Shown: positions 33,773 to 42,988 of the stretch, one piece after another | Position numbering within the stretch: the stretch's first letter is position 1 | Layout of the letters: each line of letters starts with the position of its first letter | Assembly: GCF_037482285.1 (NCBI RefSeq) | Contig: NZ_JBBEYB010000016.1 | Coordinates: 9,503 to 73,502 of the forward strand | Length of the DNA stretch: 64,000 nt | Direction: 5' to 3' | Source: Aquabacterium sp029268225 | Lineage (GTDB): Bacteria; Pseudomonadota; Gammaproteobacteria; Burkholderiales; Burkholderiaceae_C | Notes under the pieces: model-generated | The model's database searches: none | What the model was told of the DNA's origin: nothing | The model's input: the letters and a program-made list of their open reading frames with translations, nothing else | Made by a program: the position numbers and the translations under genes

Positions 33773-36700
33773 ATGACACACCGCACTCGTCTGATTCAGG
33801 CCCCGCGCCTGCGCTGCACGGCATATGCCGTTCGCACACTCATGACAGGCACAGTCATGCTGTCCGCAATGGGTATTGCGAGTGCAGCCATCCTCAGCTT
33901 GGCTGACGCCCCCTTGGGCAATGGCCTGTCCTCCACAGCCGTCAAGCCCAACATCGCGATGGTGATCGACGACTCGGGTTCGATGGCCTTCCCGAACATG
34001 CCGGGAGACATCAGCCAAGGCGTGGAAGACGACAACGTTGACATCCAATATGGCAAAGCCTGTTATGGCTACAAGGGATACAACAGCGTCGCCTACGACC
34101 CCACCATCACCTACACGCCGCCCTATGACCCATCGGTCACAACCGAGCCCCAACAAAAGCCCAACGCGGTGTTCACGGCTGCCCTCTACGACGGATACCG
34201 TGCGGTGAACACCACGTCCTACGATGGCACGACCAACACGGCACGGAATCTCTCCACCAGCCCGACAACGGATTCCGATGCCATCCGACTGGGCCGTTGG
34301 CCCGGCACGAACACGCGTGTACGCCTCAAGTTCTATTACTCCAAGTGGAAGTCAGGCACCCCCGCCTCCAATTGCGCGGCAGACAGCAAGTACACGGTCA
34401 TCACCTCTGCCTCAGATATCGAAGCACCGGGCGTCCCAACCGGCAGCGATGCCGCCAAAACGAACTACGCCAACTGGTACAGCTATTACCGCAACCGTGG
34501 TTACATGATGAAAGCTGCCACAGGACGTGCCTTCAGCACGCTGTCGGACCAGTTCCGTGTGGGGCTGTTTTTCATCAACAGCAACGACAACACCAACCTG
34601 ACCATCAGAGATTTCGACAGCACCAATCAAGTCGCCTGGTACAACGCCCTCTATTCCTCGACGTCCAGCGGGAGTACGCCTCTGCGCACAACCCTGGCCA
34701 AAGTTGGCCAGATGTACGCTGGCAAGGGTGGCTGGGGAGACAAAGATCCTGTTCAATTCTCGTGTCAGCAAAACTTCACGATCCTCTCGACTGACGGTGC
34801 GTGGAATGATGACAACGACCCCAAGCGATTGAACACGACCACGGACATTGGAAACCAGGATGGCACGGGTACAGATCGCCCCTATTTGGATGCACTCGAC
34901 ATTTCGAACACCCTCGCCGACACGGCGATGTACTACTACAAGACGGACCTGCGAACCTCTGCGCTGAACAACTGCAGCAATACCATTGGCACGACGGTTT
35001 ACAGCAATCTGTGCGAGAACAACGTACTCGGCACGCCGCGGGATCCCAACACCCAGCAGCACATGACGACATTCACGCTGGGTTTGGGCGTGAGTGGTGA
35101 AATCTTCTACGAGCCCAACTACGAAACCGCCCCCAACATCACAGGCGTGACGCAGTACTACGACATCTTAAACAGCAACTCAAACTGGCCCAACCCGAAC
35201 AGTGACATCCGCAAAATTGACGACCTGTGGCATGCGGCAGTCAACGGACGCGGGCTCTATTTCTCAGCTTCCAACCCAACCAGTCTGACGGCGGGGCTCC
35301 AGGACGCCTTGGCGGGTATCTCTGCGCGGATTGGATCGGGTACGGCAGCCGCCACATCCAGCCTTGAACTCGTTGCGGGTGACAACGCGGTCTATTTGGC
35401 GCAATACCGAACGGTCAAGTGGGACGGTGAACTGATCGCCAAAGCGATTGACGCCAACACCGGTGCAGTGGCCTCAACAGCCACTTGGAGTGCTCGCACT
35501 CAACTGAACCTCAAAGTGAGTTCGGCCACCTCGGGTGATGGCCGCACCATCAAGTACTTCAACAGCACCGCCACCGACAAGCTCAAGGACTTCACCTACA
35601 CCAACCTGAACACCGATGGCCTGGGGACACCGTTTACCACCGCCTGTCCATCAACGGGCTCGGCGCTCAGCCAATGTACCAATTTGACGGCCACACAGAA
35701 GTCCCTGGCCAATGATGGCGACAACATGGTCAACTACCTGCGGGGGCAAAGCACCTACGAGGACCTGACCAATTCTGCCAATCCGTTGTATCGAGAGCGT
35801 GAGCATGTGCTGGGGGACATCGTCAACGCCGTCCCCGTGTTCGTGCAAAAACCTCAGTTCAACTACGAGCAATACGACAGCACATACGGCAGCTTCAAAT
35901 CCACCAACGCCACGCGTGGTGGCACGGTCTTCGCTGCAGCCAACGATGGGATGCTGCATGCGTTCAACAGCGCGAATGGCTCGGAGCGCTGGGCATTCGT
36001 CCCGAGCTTCGTGATGCCCAATATGCGCCATCTGGCTGACACCAATTACGATCATCGCTACTATGCCGACAGCTCGCCCACGGTCGCTGACGTGTGCAGC
36101 AGCCCAGGAACAGGGACCCCCAGCGTTTGCTCCTCGGCCACAGCATGGAAGACCATCCTGGTGGCGGGTCTCGACAAAGGTGGCTGCGGCTACTACGCGC
36201 TGGACGTCACCGATCCGGCCAACCCCAAGGGTTTGTGGGAGTTCACCCATGCCCAAATGGGCTACAGCTACGGCCATCCTGTGATCACCCGCCGCAAAGA
36301 CGGCAAGTGGGTCGCGATCTTCACATCTGGGTACAACAACGTACCGGGCACCTGCGGCAAGACCACAGGTGACGGCATCGGCCGGGTCTTTGTGGTGGAC
36401 GCTATGACCGGCACTTTGCTGGACACCATTTCGACGGGAGAGGGCTCGGCCGAAACACCCAGCAACCTCAGCAAGCTCAATGCCTGGGTTGAGGTCGCAG
36501 AGTTGAACACCGCCGATGTGCTGTATGCCGGTGACATGCTGGGCAATGTGTGGCGCATCGATTTTGACGATAACCACGCGCCCAGTGGCAAGGAGGCCTT
36601 CAAGCTTGCAACTTTGCGCAATGCCGCAGGTACCGCACAACCCATCAGCGTGAAACCTGAATTGGCGTACACCAATGGCAGCCGCGTGGTGATGGTTGGC

Positions 36701-37294
36701 ACGGGCCGCCTGCTGTCGCTGGACGACCTCAGCAACGCACAAGGTCAAAGTGTCTATGGGCTCAAGGACGATCTCTCGACCACAGGCTTGAGCAATCCAC
36801 GCGCCAACGCCTCGGTCAAGTCTCGCACCCTGACCACAACCACCGGCAGCAACGGCCAGACCATTCGCACCATCTCTGGTGACGCCATTGACTGGGCCAC
36901 CGACAAAGGCTGGTATTTCGACTTCCCCTCGACGGGCTCCGGCAACGCTTCCGAACGCGTCAACGTCGATATGCAACTGCAATACAACATCCTGACGGTG
37001 GCCACCAACGTGCCGGAGTCCAACGCGTGCACCGCTGGCGGCTATGGTTGGCTCTACTACGTTGACCTGGAGACCGGCAAGCAAGTCACCACAGCCACCG
37101 ACTCTGCGATTGGCACGCGCCTGTCATCCAACACCATGGTGTCGGGTATCAAGACGGTCAAGCTGCAAAACGGCAAGACGGTCACCATCGTGAGCGACAC
37201 CTTGGGTGACGTGCGAACCAACCCCTCCCCCTCTCCCACGGGTGCTGCGGCAGGCACGGCCCGGCGCACCATGTGGCGTGAGTTGCTGGACTGA
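33773..37294 (+). CDS. pilY1: Pilus-tip adhesin/assembly protein PilY1
   Basis: A 1,173-residue exported protein. A long N-terminus with a hydrophobic core (TGTVMLSAMGIASAAI) leads to a von Willebrand A-like domain with the MIDAS motif DDSGS (Asp66, Ser68, Ser70). The C-terminal half is a PilY1 beta-propeller: HRYYADSSPTVADV, LVAGLDKGGCGYYALDVTDP and YAGDMLGNVWRIDF. The Ca2+ loop that regulates the Pseudomonas aeruginosa protein (DxDxDxxxD) is not apparent; the equivalent stretch, residues 907-915, reads EVAELNTAD. The last residues (RRTMWRELLD) are typical of the family. GGGAG precedes the ATG. It is expected at the pilus tip with the minor pilins encoded just upstream. Confidence 0.93.
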   Translation: MTHRTRLIQAPRLRCTAYAVRTLMTGTVMLSAMGIASAAILSLADAPLGNGLSSTAVKPNIAMVIDDSGSMAFPNMPGDISQGVEDDNVDIQYGKACYGYKGYNSVAYDPTITYTPPYDPSVTTEPQQKPNAVFTAALYDGYRAVNTTSYDGTTNTARNLSTSPTTDSDAIRLGRWPGTNTRVRLKFYYSKWKSGTPASNCAADSKYTVITSASDIEAPGVPTGSDAAKTNYANWYSYYRNRGYMMKAATGRAFSTLSDQFRVGLFFINSNDNTNLTIRDFDSTNQVAWYNALYSSTSSGSTPLRTTLAKVGQMYAGKGGWGDKDPVQFSCQQNFTILSTDGAWNDDNDPKRLNTTTDIGNQDGTGTDRPYLDALDISNTLADTAMYYYKTDLRTSALNNCSNTIGTTVYSNLCENNVLGTPRDPNTQQHMTTFTLGLGVSGEIFYEPNYETAPNITGVTQYYDILNSNSNWPNPNSDIRKIDDLWHAAVNGRGLYFSASNPTSLTAGLQDALAGISARIGSGTAAATSSLELVAGDNAVYLAQYRTVKWDGELIAKAIDANTGAVASTATWSARTQLNLKVSSATSGDGRTIKYFNSTATDKLKDFTYTNLNTDGLGTPFTTACPSTGSALSQCTNLTATQKSLANDGDNMVNYLRGQSTYEDLTNSANPLYREREHVLGDIVNAVPVFVQKPQFNYEQYDSTYGSFKSTNATRGGTVFAAANDGMLHAFNSANGSERWAFVPSFVMPNMRHLADTNYDHRYYADSSPTVADVCSSPGTGTPSVCSSATAWKTILVAGLDKGGCGYYALDVTDPANPKGLWEFTHAQMGYSYGHPVITRRKDGKWVAIFTSGYNNVPGTCGKTTGDGIGRVFVVDAMTGTLLDTISTGEGSAETPSNLSKLNAWVEVAELNTADVLYAGDMLGNVWRIDFDDNHAPSGKEAFKLATLRNAAGTAQPISVKPELAYTNGSRVVMVGTGRLLSLDDLSNAQGQSVYGLKDDLSTTGLSNPRANASVKSRTLTTTTGSNGQTIRTISGDAIDWATDKGWYFDFPSTGSGNASERVNVDMQLQYNILTVATNVPESNACTAGGYGWLYYVDLETGKQVTTATDSAIGTRLSSNTMVSGIKTVKLQNGKTVTIVSDTLGDVRTNPSPSPTGAAAGTARRTMWRELLD

Positions 37295-37311
37295 AACCAC
37301 AACAGCCCTCG

Positions 37312-37881
37312 GTGCTCCGGGACACACGTGCTCTTGCTGCACTCGCCTCCGTCGCGCTGCACGTCAGCGTGACGTGGGGCGTTTGGGCCGCATGGTGGCA
37401 CCCCCGAGTTTTACCCGCTGGAGCAGCGGGCGCCGCACCACCGCTCAAGGTGCGGCAGCTCACCGTGCGCGGGGAGCATGGCTCCAACGTGGGCCAGGTC
37501 ACACTCGCCATACCCGACCAGCCTGCGGACACCGCTTCGCCAGCGGCGTCCGCGCCTGACGACGCCCAGTCAAACTCGGCGAGCGGTAACCTCCCCGCTT
37601 ACTGGCCGCGCAAACTTCTGGATGTCGGCCCAGCGCCCACATCTTCGGTCATCCTGCCCACCCCCACAGATCAGGACCCGTCGCCCCCGGGCCATGCCAT
37701 CTTGGAGTTGTTCATTGATGCCACGGGGCGTGTCGACCACATAGACATACTCGAAGCCCAAGCGCCGATCGAATTCGTCGACGCGGCCAAAGCTATTTTC
37801 CTGCTCACGCCCTTCACCCCAGGCCTGAAAGACCAAACCCCGGTCCCCAGCCGGATCAAAATCGAAGTACGCTACGAATAG
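37312..37881 (+). CDS. Small TonB-like protein at the end of the pilus operon
   Basis: A 189-residue protein with one N-terminal membrane helix. The helix contains SVALH, the same Ser-x3-His spacing as the functionally important S16/H20 pair of E. coli TonB. A short, only mildly Pro-rich linker follows (residues about 65-120), then a C-terminal domain resembling TonB_C (HAILELFIDATGRVDHIDIL, then PFTPGLKDQTPVPSRIKIEV). The linker is much shorter than in classical TonB. The start is a GTG 17 bp after pilY1, so it probably shares the pilus transcript. No exbB, exbD or TonB-dependent receptor gene is in the window. It may be a TonB paralogue or a periplasm-spanning adaptor. Confidence 0.7.
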   Translation: MLRDTRALAALASVALHVSVTWGVWAAWWHPRVLPAGAAGAAPPLKVRQLTVRGEHGSNVGQVTLAIPDQPADTASPAASAPDDAQSNSASGNLPAYWPRKLLDVGPAPTSSVILPTPTDQDPSPPGHAILELFIDATGRVDHIDILEAQAPIEFVDAAKAIFLLTPFTPGLKDQTPVPSRIKIEVRYE

Positions 37882-37904
37882 CGCCCCTCTTCCTGTCGTC
37901 GTTC

Positions 37905-38756
37905 ATGAAAGCCGCCGCCATCCAGATGATCTCCACCCCCAGGGTGGACGACAACCTCACCCAGGCCCGGGCCCTCATCGCCCAGGCCGCACAGGCCGGT
38001 GCCGAATTGATCGCACTCCCCGAGTATTTCTGCCTGATCGGTCTGCGCGACAACGACAAACTGGCCATCGCCGAGCCCCTGGCCGATGCCAGCCATCCGG
38101 CCTCGGTCGGCACCCCCATGCAACACATCCTGGCCAAAACCGCCAAGGAGCACGGCATATGGCTGATCGCGGGCACCTTGCCCATTCGCGCGCCGGGCAG
38201 TGACAAGGTCTACAACACCACCCTGGTCTTTGACCCTCAAGGCCACCGCGTCGCCCGCTACGACAAGATCCACCTGTTCTGCTTTGACGACGGCGAACGT
38301 CGCTACGACGAAGCCGCCACCTTACGCCCCGGTCAGGAGCCGGTGGCCTTCAGCCTCACCGACCGCAGTGGCATCAGCTGGCGGATCGCCCTGAGTGTTT
38401 GCTACGACCTGCGCTTTCCTGAACTGTTCCGCCACCTCGGAGACAAGCATCCTCTCGATCTCATCGTGCTGCCAGCCGCATTCACCGACACCACCGGCAA
38501 AGCCCACTGGGAGTTGTTGCTGCGTGCGCGCGCGGTCGAGAACCTCTGCCACGTGCTGGCGCCAGCCCAAGGAGGACGTCATGAGAACGGTCGCACGACC
38601 TACGGCCACTCCATGATCGTCGGCCCTTGGGGCGAGGTCATGGCCGTCCAAGCTGAAGGCGCCGGCATCGTGATGGCCGAACTGGACCAGACCAGGCAAA
38701 AGCAGGTCCGCAGTCAGCTCCCCGCCTTGCAGCATCGCGTGCTGAGTTCGTCGTGA
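37905..38756 (+). CDS. Carbon-nitrogen hydrolase, Nit1/deaminated-glutathione amidase-like
   Basis: A 283-residue cytoplasmic amidase of the nitrilase superfamily. The triad is complete: Glu40 in IALPEYFCL, Lys121 in RYDKIHLF and Cys166 in LSVCYDLRFPELFR. The DKIHLFCFDDGE segment and overall length fit the Nit1/Nit2-like branch, which in other organisms repairs deaminated glutathione; omega-amidase is an alternative. It follows the TonB-like gene by 23 bp but is probably functionally unrelated to the pilus. Confidence 0.9.
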   Translation: MKAAAIQMISTPRVDDNLTQARALIAQAAQAGAELIALPEYFCLIGLRDNDKLAIAEPLADASHPASVGTPMQHILAKTAKEHGIWLIAGTLPIRAPGSDKVYNTTLVFDPQGHRVARYDKIHLFCFDDGERRYDEAATLRPGQEPVAFSLTDRSGISWRIALSVCYDLRFPELFRHLGDKHPLDLIVLPAAFTDTTGKAHWELLLRARAVENLCHVLAPAQGGRHENGRTTYGHSMIVGPWGEVMAVQAEGAGIVMAELDQTRQKQVRSQLPALQHRVLSSS

Positions 38757-38770
38757 CCGACTGAATCTGC

Positions 38771-38788
38771 GATGCCCCTCAAGGCATC
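38771..38788. terminator. Short hairpin between convergent genes
   Basis: A 6-bp stem GATGCC/GGCATC with a six-base loop overlaps the stop codon of the minus-strand gene at 38779 and lies 14 bp past the amidase stop. No T-run follows, so it is a weak candidate for a shared terminator. Confidence 0.3.
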
Positions 38789-39174
38789 AAGTCAGCCCAA
38801 TCCGTGCCCGCGGCATCGCCGGCATCAGGCGGTGCCACCTGCCCCGATGAAGTCAGGGCAGACTGCCCGCCGCCATACAACGACAAGGCATGGCCCTGCA
38901 TGCCTTCGCGGAAATGCTTGCGATCGAACAGCTTGGCCTGCGCTTCGGTCGGCAAGTCGGTGATGCGCAGCACGTTGCGTCGAATGAGCGCATCGATCAG
39001 GTCTTCCAGCACGCGAACCAGGTCCGCGTCCATCTGAGCGAACGAACGCTGCTCGTCCGTCCCCAGGAAGGCCAGCACCTCGGGATGCTGCGGCGGCACC
39101 GGTTCACCACCTGGCACCGGCTCACGGTGCAAGCTCACGATATTGCCTTGGGCATCACGAATGGCGTAGTGCAT
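38779..39174 (-). CDS. Conserved hypothetical protein of the 'tryptophan synthase beta-like' type
   Basis: A 131-residue soluble protein with no transmembrane segment. MHYAIRDAQGNIVSLHREP at the start and the helical segment LVRVLEDLIDALIRRNVL followed by ITDLPTEAQAKLFDRK match, from memory, a small proteobacterial family misleadingly labelled tryptophan synthase subunit beta-like. It has none of the PLP-binding motifs of TrpB. The last 30 residues are low complexity. The start is ATG 39174; a GTG at 39192 is possible. It lies 48 bp past the end of ccsB. Function unknown. Confidence 0.7.
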   Translation of the reverse strand: MHYAIRDAQGNIVSLHREPVPGGEPVPPQHPEVLAFLGTDEQRSFAQMDADLVRVLEDLIDALIRRNVLRITDLPTEAQAKLFDRKHFREGMQGHALSLYGGGQSALTSSGQVAPPDAGDAAGTDWADLMP

Positions 39175-39222
39175 GCAATCCAATCCCGTCACACGAATGA
39201 CCGCAGTGTATCGGCCGCCCCG

Positions 39223-40584
39223 TCACAAGGTGCCGTAAGAATGCAGTCCTGACAGGAACATGTTCACGCCCAGGAAGGCGAACGACGTCACCAGCAAGCC
39301 GGCCAGCGCCCACCAGGCCGAGAAGGTGCCGCGCAGCCCCTTCATCAGGCGCATGTGCAACCACGCCGCGTAATTCAGCCACACGATCAAGGCCCAGGTT
39401 TCTTTCGGGTCCCAGCTCCAGTAGCCGCCCCAGGCCTCGGCGGCCCAGAAGGCGCCCAGAATCGTCGCGATGGTGAAGAAGGCAAAGCCCACAGCAATGG
39501 CCTTGTACATCACGTCGTCCAACACCTCGAACGAAGGCAGTTGCGCCGCAATGCGCCGGCGCGCCGCCACAATCGCGGCCACGATCAAGGCGGCCACACC
39601 GAAATACACCGCCCAGAAACTGCTCAGCCACTGCTCACTGCCCGGCTTGCTGCGGAACACCACCGGCTCAAAGCACAGCACCACCCCCACCAACCACAGC
39701 GGCGCCAGCTTCCACCAGCGGGTCTCCTCTGCCTGGTGCTTGACCAAGTAGGCAAACGCCACCATGGCCGCCAGGGCGAACGTGCCATAGCCAATAAAAT
39801 TGGCTGGCACATGCAGTTTCATCCACCAGCTTTGCAACGCGGGCACCAGGGGTTGAATCTCGTGCGCGCCGCGCTCCAGTGCGTACCACAGCAGAAAACC
39901 CACCGCGGCGCTCACCACCAGCATAACGAACGCACCCAGCGAGCCCAGATCCCGACCCATGCGGGCAAAACGATCCTCGTAGTACAGCCAGTACGCGGCG
40001 GTCAACCAGGCAAACAGCACGAACACCTCATAGAGGTTGCTCACCGGGATGTGACCAATGTCTGGCGCGATCTGATGGCTCTCGAACCAGCGCACCAACG
40101 TGCCCACCAGCGCCATGAAGATCCCCGCCCAAGTCAGGCGCGAACCAAGCTTCGTGGCCGTTGCACTGCGCGCCACCAAGCCAATCCAATAGAACACCGT
40201 GCTCATGAAGAAAAGCACACTCATCCACAGGATGGCGCTCTGGCTCGACAGGAAATACTTCAGCCAGAACGCCTGCTCCGCCATGGCCAGGTCCGCGCCA
40301 TGGGCATCGGTGTGGCGCAGGTAGAGCGACATCGCCGCCCACGTGGCCAGCCCGACCAGCACCAGCAGCAAGCGCAAGGGGCGCCAGAACCAGCCCAGCG
40401 CAACCACGCTCGGCACGGCCGCCGCCAAGATGGCTTTCTCGTAGCCGTCCATGTGCGCGCCATAGGCCACGAAGCCCCACGCACCCAGCGCCAGCGCCAG
40501 CACGGCAAAGAGCCAGTCGGTCAAAGGTCGGCGTAGCCCGCCATCGGAGGCCAGCGCCACGCTGGCCGAATGTGAAGTGCTCAT
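39223..40584 (-). CDS. ccsB: Cytochrome c biogenesis protein CcsB (System II, CcsA/ResC-type)
   Basis: Polytopic haem-handling membrane protein of the System II cytochrome c synthetase, 453 residues. The tryptophan-rich haem motif WGGYWSWDPKETWALIVW is present, flanked by conserved His residues (one in KLHVPANFIGYGTF, one in the late LHMRLMKGLRG). About ten hydrophobic segments are visible. The ATG at 40584 lies four bases past the resB stop, so the two genes are translated together and form the ResBC-type complex. Naming differs between taxa (CcsA, CcsB or ResC). Confidence 0.94.
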   Translation of the reverse strand: MSTSHSASVALASDGGLRRPLTDWLFAVLALALGAWGFVAYGAHMDGYEKAILAAAVPSVVALGWFWRPLRLLLVLVGLATWAAMSLYLRHTDAHGADLAMAEQAFWLKYFLSSQSAILWMSVLFFMSTVFYWIGLVARSATATKLGSRLTWAGIFMALVGTLVRWFESHQIAPDIGHIPVSNLYEVFVLFAWLTAAYWLYYEDRFARMGRDLGSLGAFVMLVVSAAVGFLLWYALERGAHEIQPLVPALQSWWMKLHVPANFIGYGTFALAAMVAFAYLVKHQAEETRWWKLAPLWLVGVVLCFEPVVFRSKPGSEQWLSSFWAVYFGVAALIVAAIVAARRRIAAQLPSFEVLDDVMYKAIAVGFAFFTIATILGAFWAAEAWGGYWSWDPKETWALIVWLNYAAWLHMRLMKGLRGTFSAWWALAGLLVTSFAFLGVNMFLSGLHSYGTL

Positions 40585-40588
40585 GAGA

Positions 40589-42793
40589 TCAGATCTCCTT
40601 GGTGGTCGGCACTGGGGCTTGCGCCAGCGCCTCGCCCAACACCGTCTGGCGCAGGCGATCAAATTCGCGGTCGGTGTCCAGCGTCTGACGCGTGGAAGAC
40701 AGGGCCATCTGCACCCGTGTGCCGCCCTGCGGATCTTGCTGCAACCACACCCACAAACGCCGGTCGCGGATGTAAAGCATCGCAAAGACCCCGATGATCA
40801 GCAGCACACAGCCCAGGTACACCACATTGCGACCGGGGGTACGGGTCACCTGAAACACGCTGGCCTGGCGCTGCTCGAAGCTGTCGAGCATGAACACCAC
40901 CGGCACCGGATACAGCATCGCATCGGACAGCGACAACACCGCCCGCCCCATGAAAGCCTGCACGGCCGGTTCGTCGAGCGACACCGCGGGCAAACCGGCC
41001 TGCGTGCGGCTGAGGTTGTACAACTCAAACAAGGCGCCATTGAGGATGCGGATCAGCGTGCCCGAGGTCTGCTCTCGCTGCTCAGGCGGCACCACCTGCT
41101 CGATGAAGCGCGACAAGCCCATCAAGCCCCCGCTTGGCACATCGGTCGCAGGCTGGCCGGCAGCCGTCTCCAACGGCACGGCCCCCGCAAACAGATCCAG
41201 CGATCGTTGCGCCGAGACAGTCAACTGCTCACGCACCTCTGGGCGATCGCTTGGCCCCGCCGCCACACCAAACCGCCGCGCAGCTTCATCACGCATCGCC
41301 TTGTTGTTCAGGGCCTGACGCAAGCGCAACCAGCCCTGCAAGCTCATGGCCTCGTCGGCCGGCACCCGCAGATAACGGAAACCTTCGGCGGGCGTGTCGC
41401 GCACACCCAGCAAGAACATCCGGTGCCCGTCCAGCTCCACCGGCACCATGAAGTTTTGATATTCCCGCGCCTGCCCCGCCGCATCGCGCAGCTTGTAGGT
41501 CACCGACGGGCCAATGTTCACCAGTTGTTTGTTGCCCACCGGCTTGGCGCCAGAGCCCAGGTGCTTGCTCAGATCCGTCAAATTCACGCCGCGCACATCG
41601 GTAGAGGTCGCGGCAGGGTTGGCGCTCTGCGCATCGGCCAGGTTTTCCACGTTGATCACGCGCAGGCCGCTCACCTCCAACTGCAGCGGACCACTCCCCT
41701 GGCCCAACCAGTCGGCCGGCAAAGCCCCGGGCGCCCCACCCACCACGGCGTCCACCACCTCCGGCCCACTGCGCGCGCCCGCCCGATCCAAGTAGAGCGG
41801 ACGCAACTTGACCAAAGACCCACCATCCTCAAAGCTCGACTGGAAGATCGTCACACCGTCGTACACCACCGGGTGATTCACCTCCACGGTGTAGGACTTC
41901 GGATCTTTCGCGCGTGGATCGTGGATCACGATGTCGCTGGCGAAGCGCTTCGGCATACCCGTCTCGTAGTACTCCACCACGAACTTCTTCAGCTCGATCT
42001 CGAAGGGCAGCGGCTGCACCAGCATGCCCTGATCCATCTGAATCACCGAGGCATTGGTCCGCTGGCCTTCCGACACAAACAACTGTGCCCGATAGGCCGG
42101 GTTGCGCTCGCTCAAGCGGCTGTTGGCGGGCTCGGTGCCGCCCTTGAATGGCTGCAAGTCCTGCGCCCAGGCTTGTACCTTGACCACCAGATCGCCATCG
42201 AACAGCCCGCCCAGGCACACCAGGACGATGGCCGCGTGTGCCGCGATGTACCCCACCTTGTTGGCCTTGCCCAATCGGGCGGCGATCATCACGCCAGCCT
42301 CGCCCTGCGTCGACGCTTCGCGCCGCTGGGTCTTGATCGACCAGCCTTGCGTCTGCAAGGTCTGCAGCACCTGCCCCTCAACCGTGCTCACCGGTTCGGC
42401 CAACTGCCCGGTCGCCTTGTGGTGGAAGGCCTGCAAGGCCCGCTCGCGGATGCCCTCCTTGTGTGCGCGCCAGTCTGCCACGATCTTGGGCGTGTTGCGG
42501 GCAATGCACAGGCTGGTCGAGATCACCAGAAAGGCCAGGATCACCAGGAACCAGACCGAGCTGTAGATCCGATACAAACCGATGGCACCGAACACCTCGG
42601 CCCAGAATGGTCCGAACTGGTCCACGTAGTTGACCATCGGCTCGCCCTGCTTGACCACGGTCCCGATGGCCGAGGCAATGCAGATCACCGTCAACAACGC
42701 GATGGCAAAGCGCATCGACGCCAGCAAATCCAGCAATTCACGGCGCCGCGATCGGCGCGCTGGAACAGGAAGAGGAGAGGCTTCAGCAGTCAT
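40589..42793 (-). CDS. resB: Cytochrome c biogenesis protein ResB (System II)
   Basis: Membrane protein of 734 residues that holds apocytochrome and reductant for haem attachment. It begins with a basic stretch and LLASMRFAIALLTVICIASA, then GTVVKQGEPMVNYVDQFGPF, followed by two more N-terminal helices, a large periplasmic domain (about residues 215-625) and a last helix (VVYLGCVLLIIGVFAMLYI). A TATAGT -10-like element lies at 42817-42822 with no convincing -35. Its product acts with CcsB to mature cytochromes such as the c4-type protein encoded upstream. Confidence 0.94.
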   Translation of the reverse strand: MTAEASPLPVPARRSRRRELLDLLASMRFAIALLTVICIASAIGTVVKQGEPMVNYVDQFGPFWAEVFGAIGLYRIYSSVWFLVILAFLVISTSLCIARNTPKIVADWRAHKEGIRERALQAFHHKATGQLAEPVSTVEGQVLQTLQTQGWSIKTQRREASTQGEAGVMIAARLGKANKVGYIAAHAAIVLVCLGGLFDGDLVVKVQAWAQDLQPFKGGTEPANSRLSERNPAYRAQLFVSEGQRTNASVIQMDQGMLVQPLPFEIELKKFVVEYYETGMPKRFASDIVIHDPRAKDPKSYTVEVNHPVVYDGVTIFQSSFEDGGSLVKLRPLYLDRAGARSGPEVVDAVVGGAPGALPADWLGQGSGPLQLEVSGLRVINVENLADAQSANPAATSTDVRGVNLTDLSKHLGSGAKPVGNKQLVNIGPSVTYKLRDAAGQAREYQNFMVPVELDGHRMFLLGVRDTPAEGFRYLRVPADEAMSLQGWLRLRQALNNKAMRDEAARRFGVAAGPSDRPEVREQLTVSAQRSLDLFAGAVPLETAAGQPATDVPSGGLMGLSRFIEQVVPPEQREQTSGTLIRILNGALFELYNLSRTQAGLPAVSLDEPAVQAFMGRAVLSLSDAMLYPVPVVFMLDSFEQRQASVFQVTRTPGRNVVYLGCVLLIIGVFAMLYIRDRRLWVWLQQDPQGGTRVQMALSSTRQTLDTDREFDRLRQTVLGEALAQAPVPTTKEI

Positions 42794-42880
42794 AAAGTCA
42801 GACAGAACCGTGGCGGACTATAGCGACAAGGTCGGTCACCACGTCGTCGTGGGGGCATGCGCCATCACCCGGGCAGCCAA

Positions 42881-42917
42881 AATAAAAGGCGGGCACCCCG
42901 CAACCGGGATCCCGCCT
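42881..42917 (-). terminator. Intrinsic terminator after cytochrome c4 gene
   Basis: On the minus strand a 7-bp stem AGGCGGG/CCCGCCT encloses a 17-base loop and is followed by TTTTATT. It lies about 70 bp past the cytochrome stop and would separate that gene from resB-ccsB. Confidence 0.6.
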
Positions 42918-42988
42918 GGGCATGTCGAGCATCTCTCGTCACGTCACGACCGGCGCCCCGGCACAGTCCGAGCGCGCCAGCATGGCGC

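Noticed and set aside
40577..42823. Plus-strand open frame of 748 codons
   Set aside because: It is the exact antisense of resB, which has clear family features; the translation is low complexity and His/Arg-rich.
42841..42917. Possible riboswitch in the GC-rich hairpins after cytochrome c4
   Set aside because: Position and T-run fit a plain terminator for the cytochrome gene, and no downstream start is close enough.
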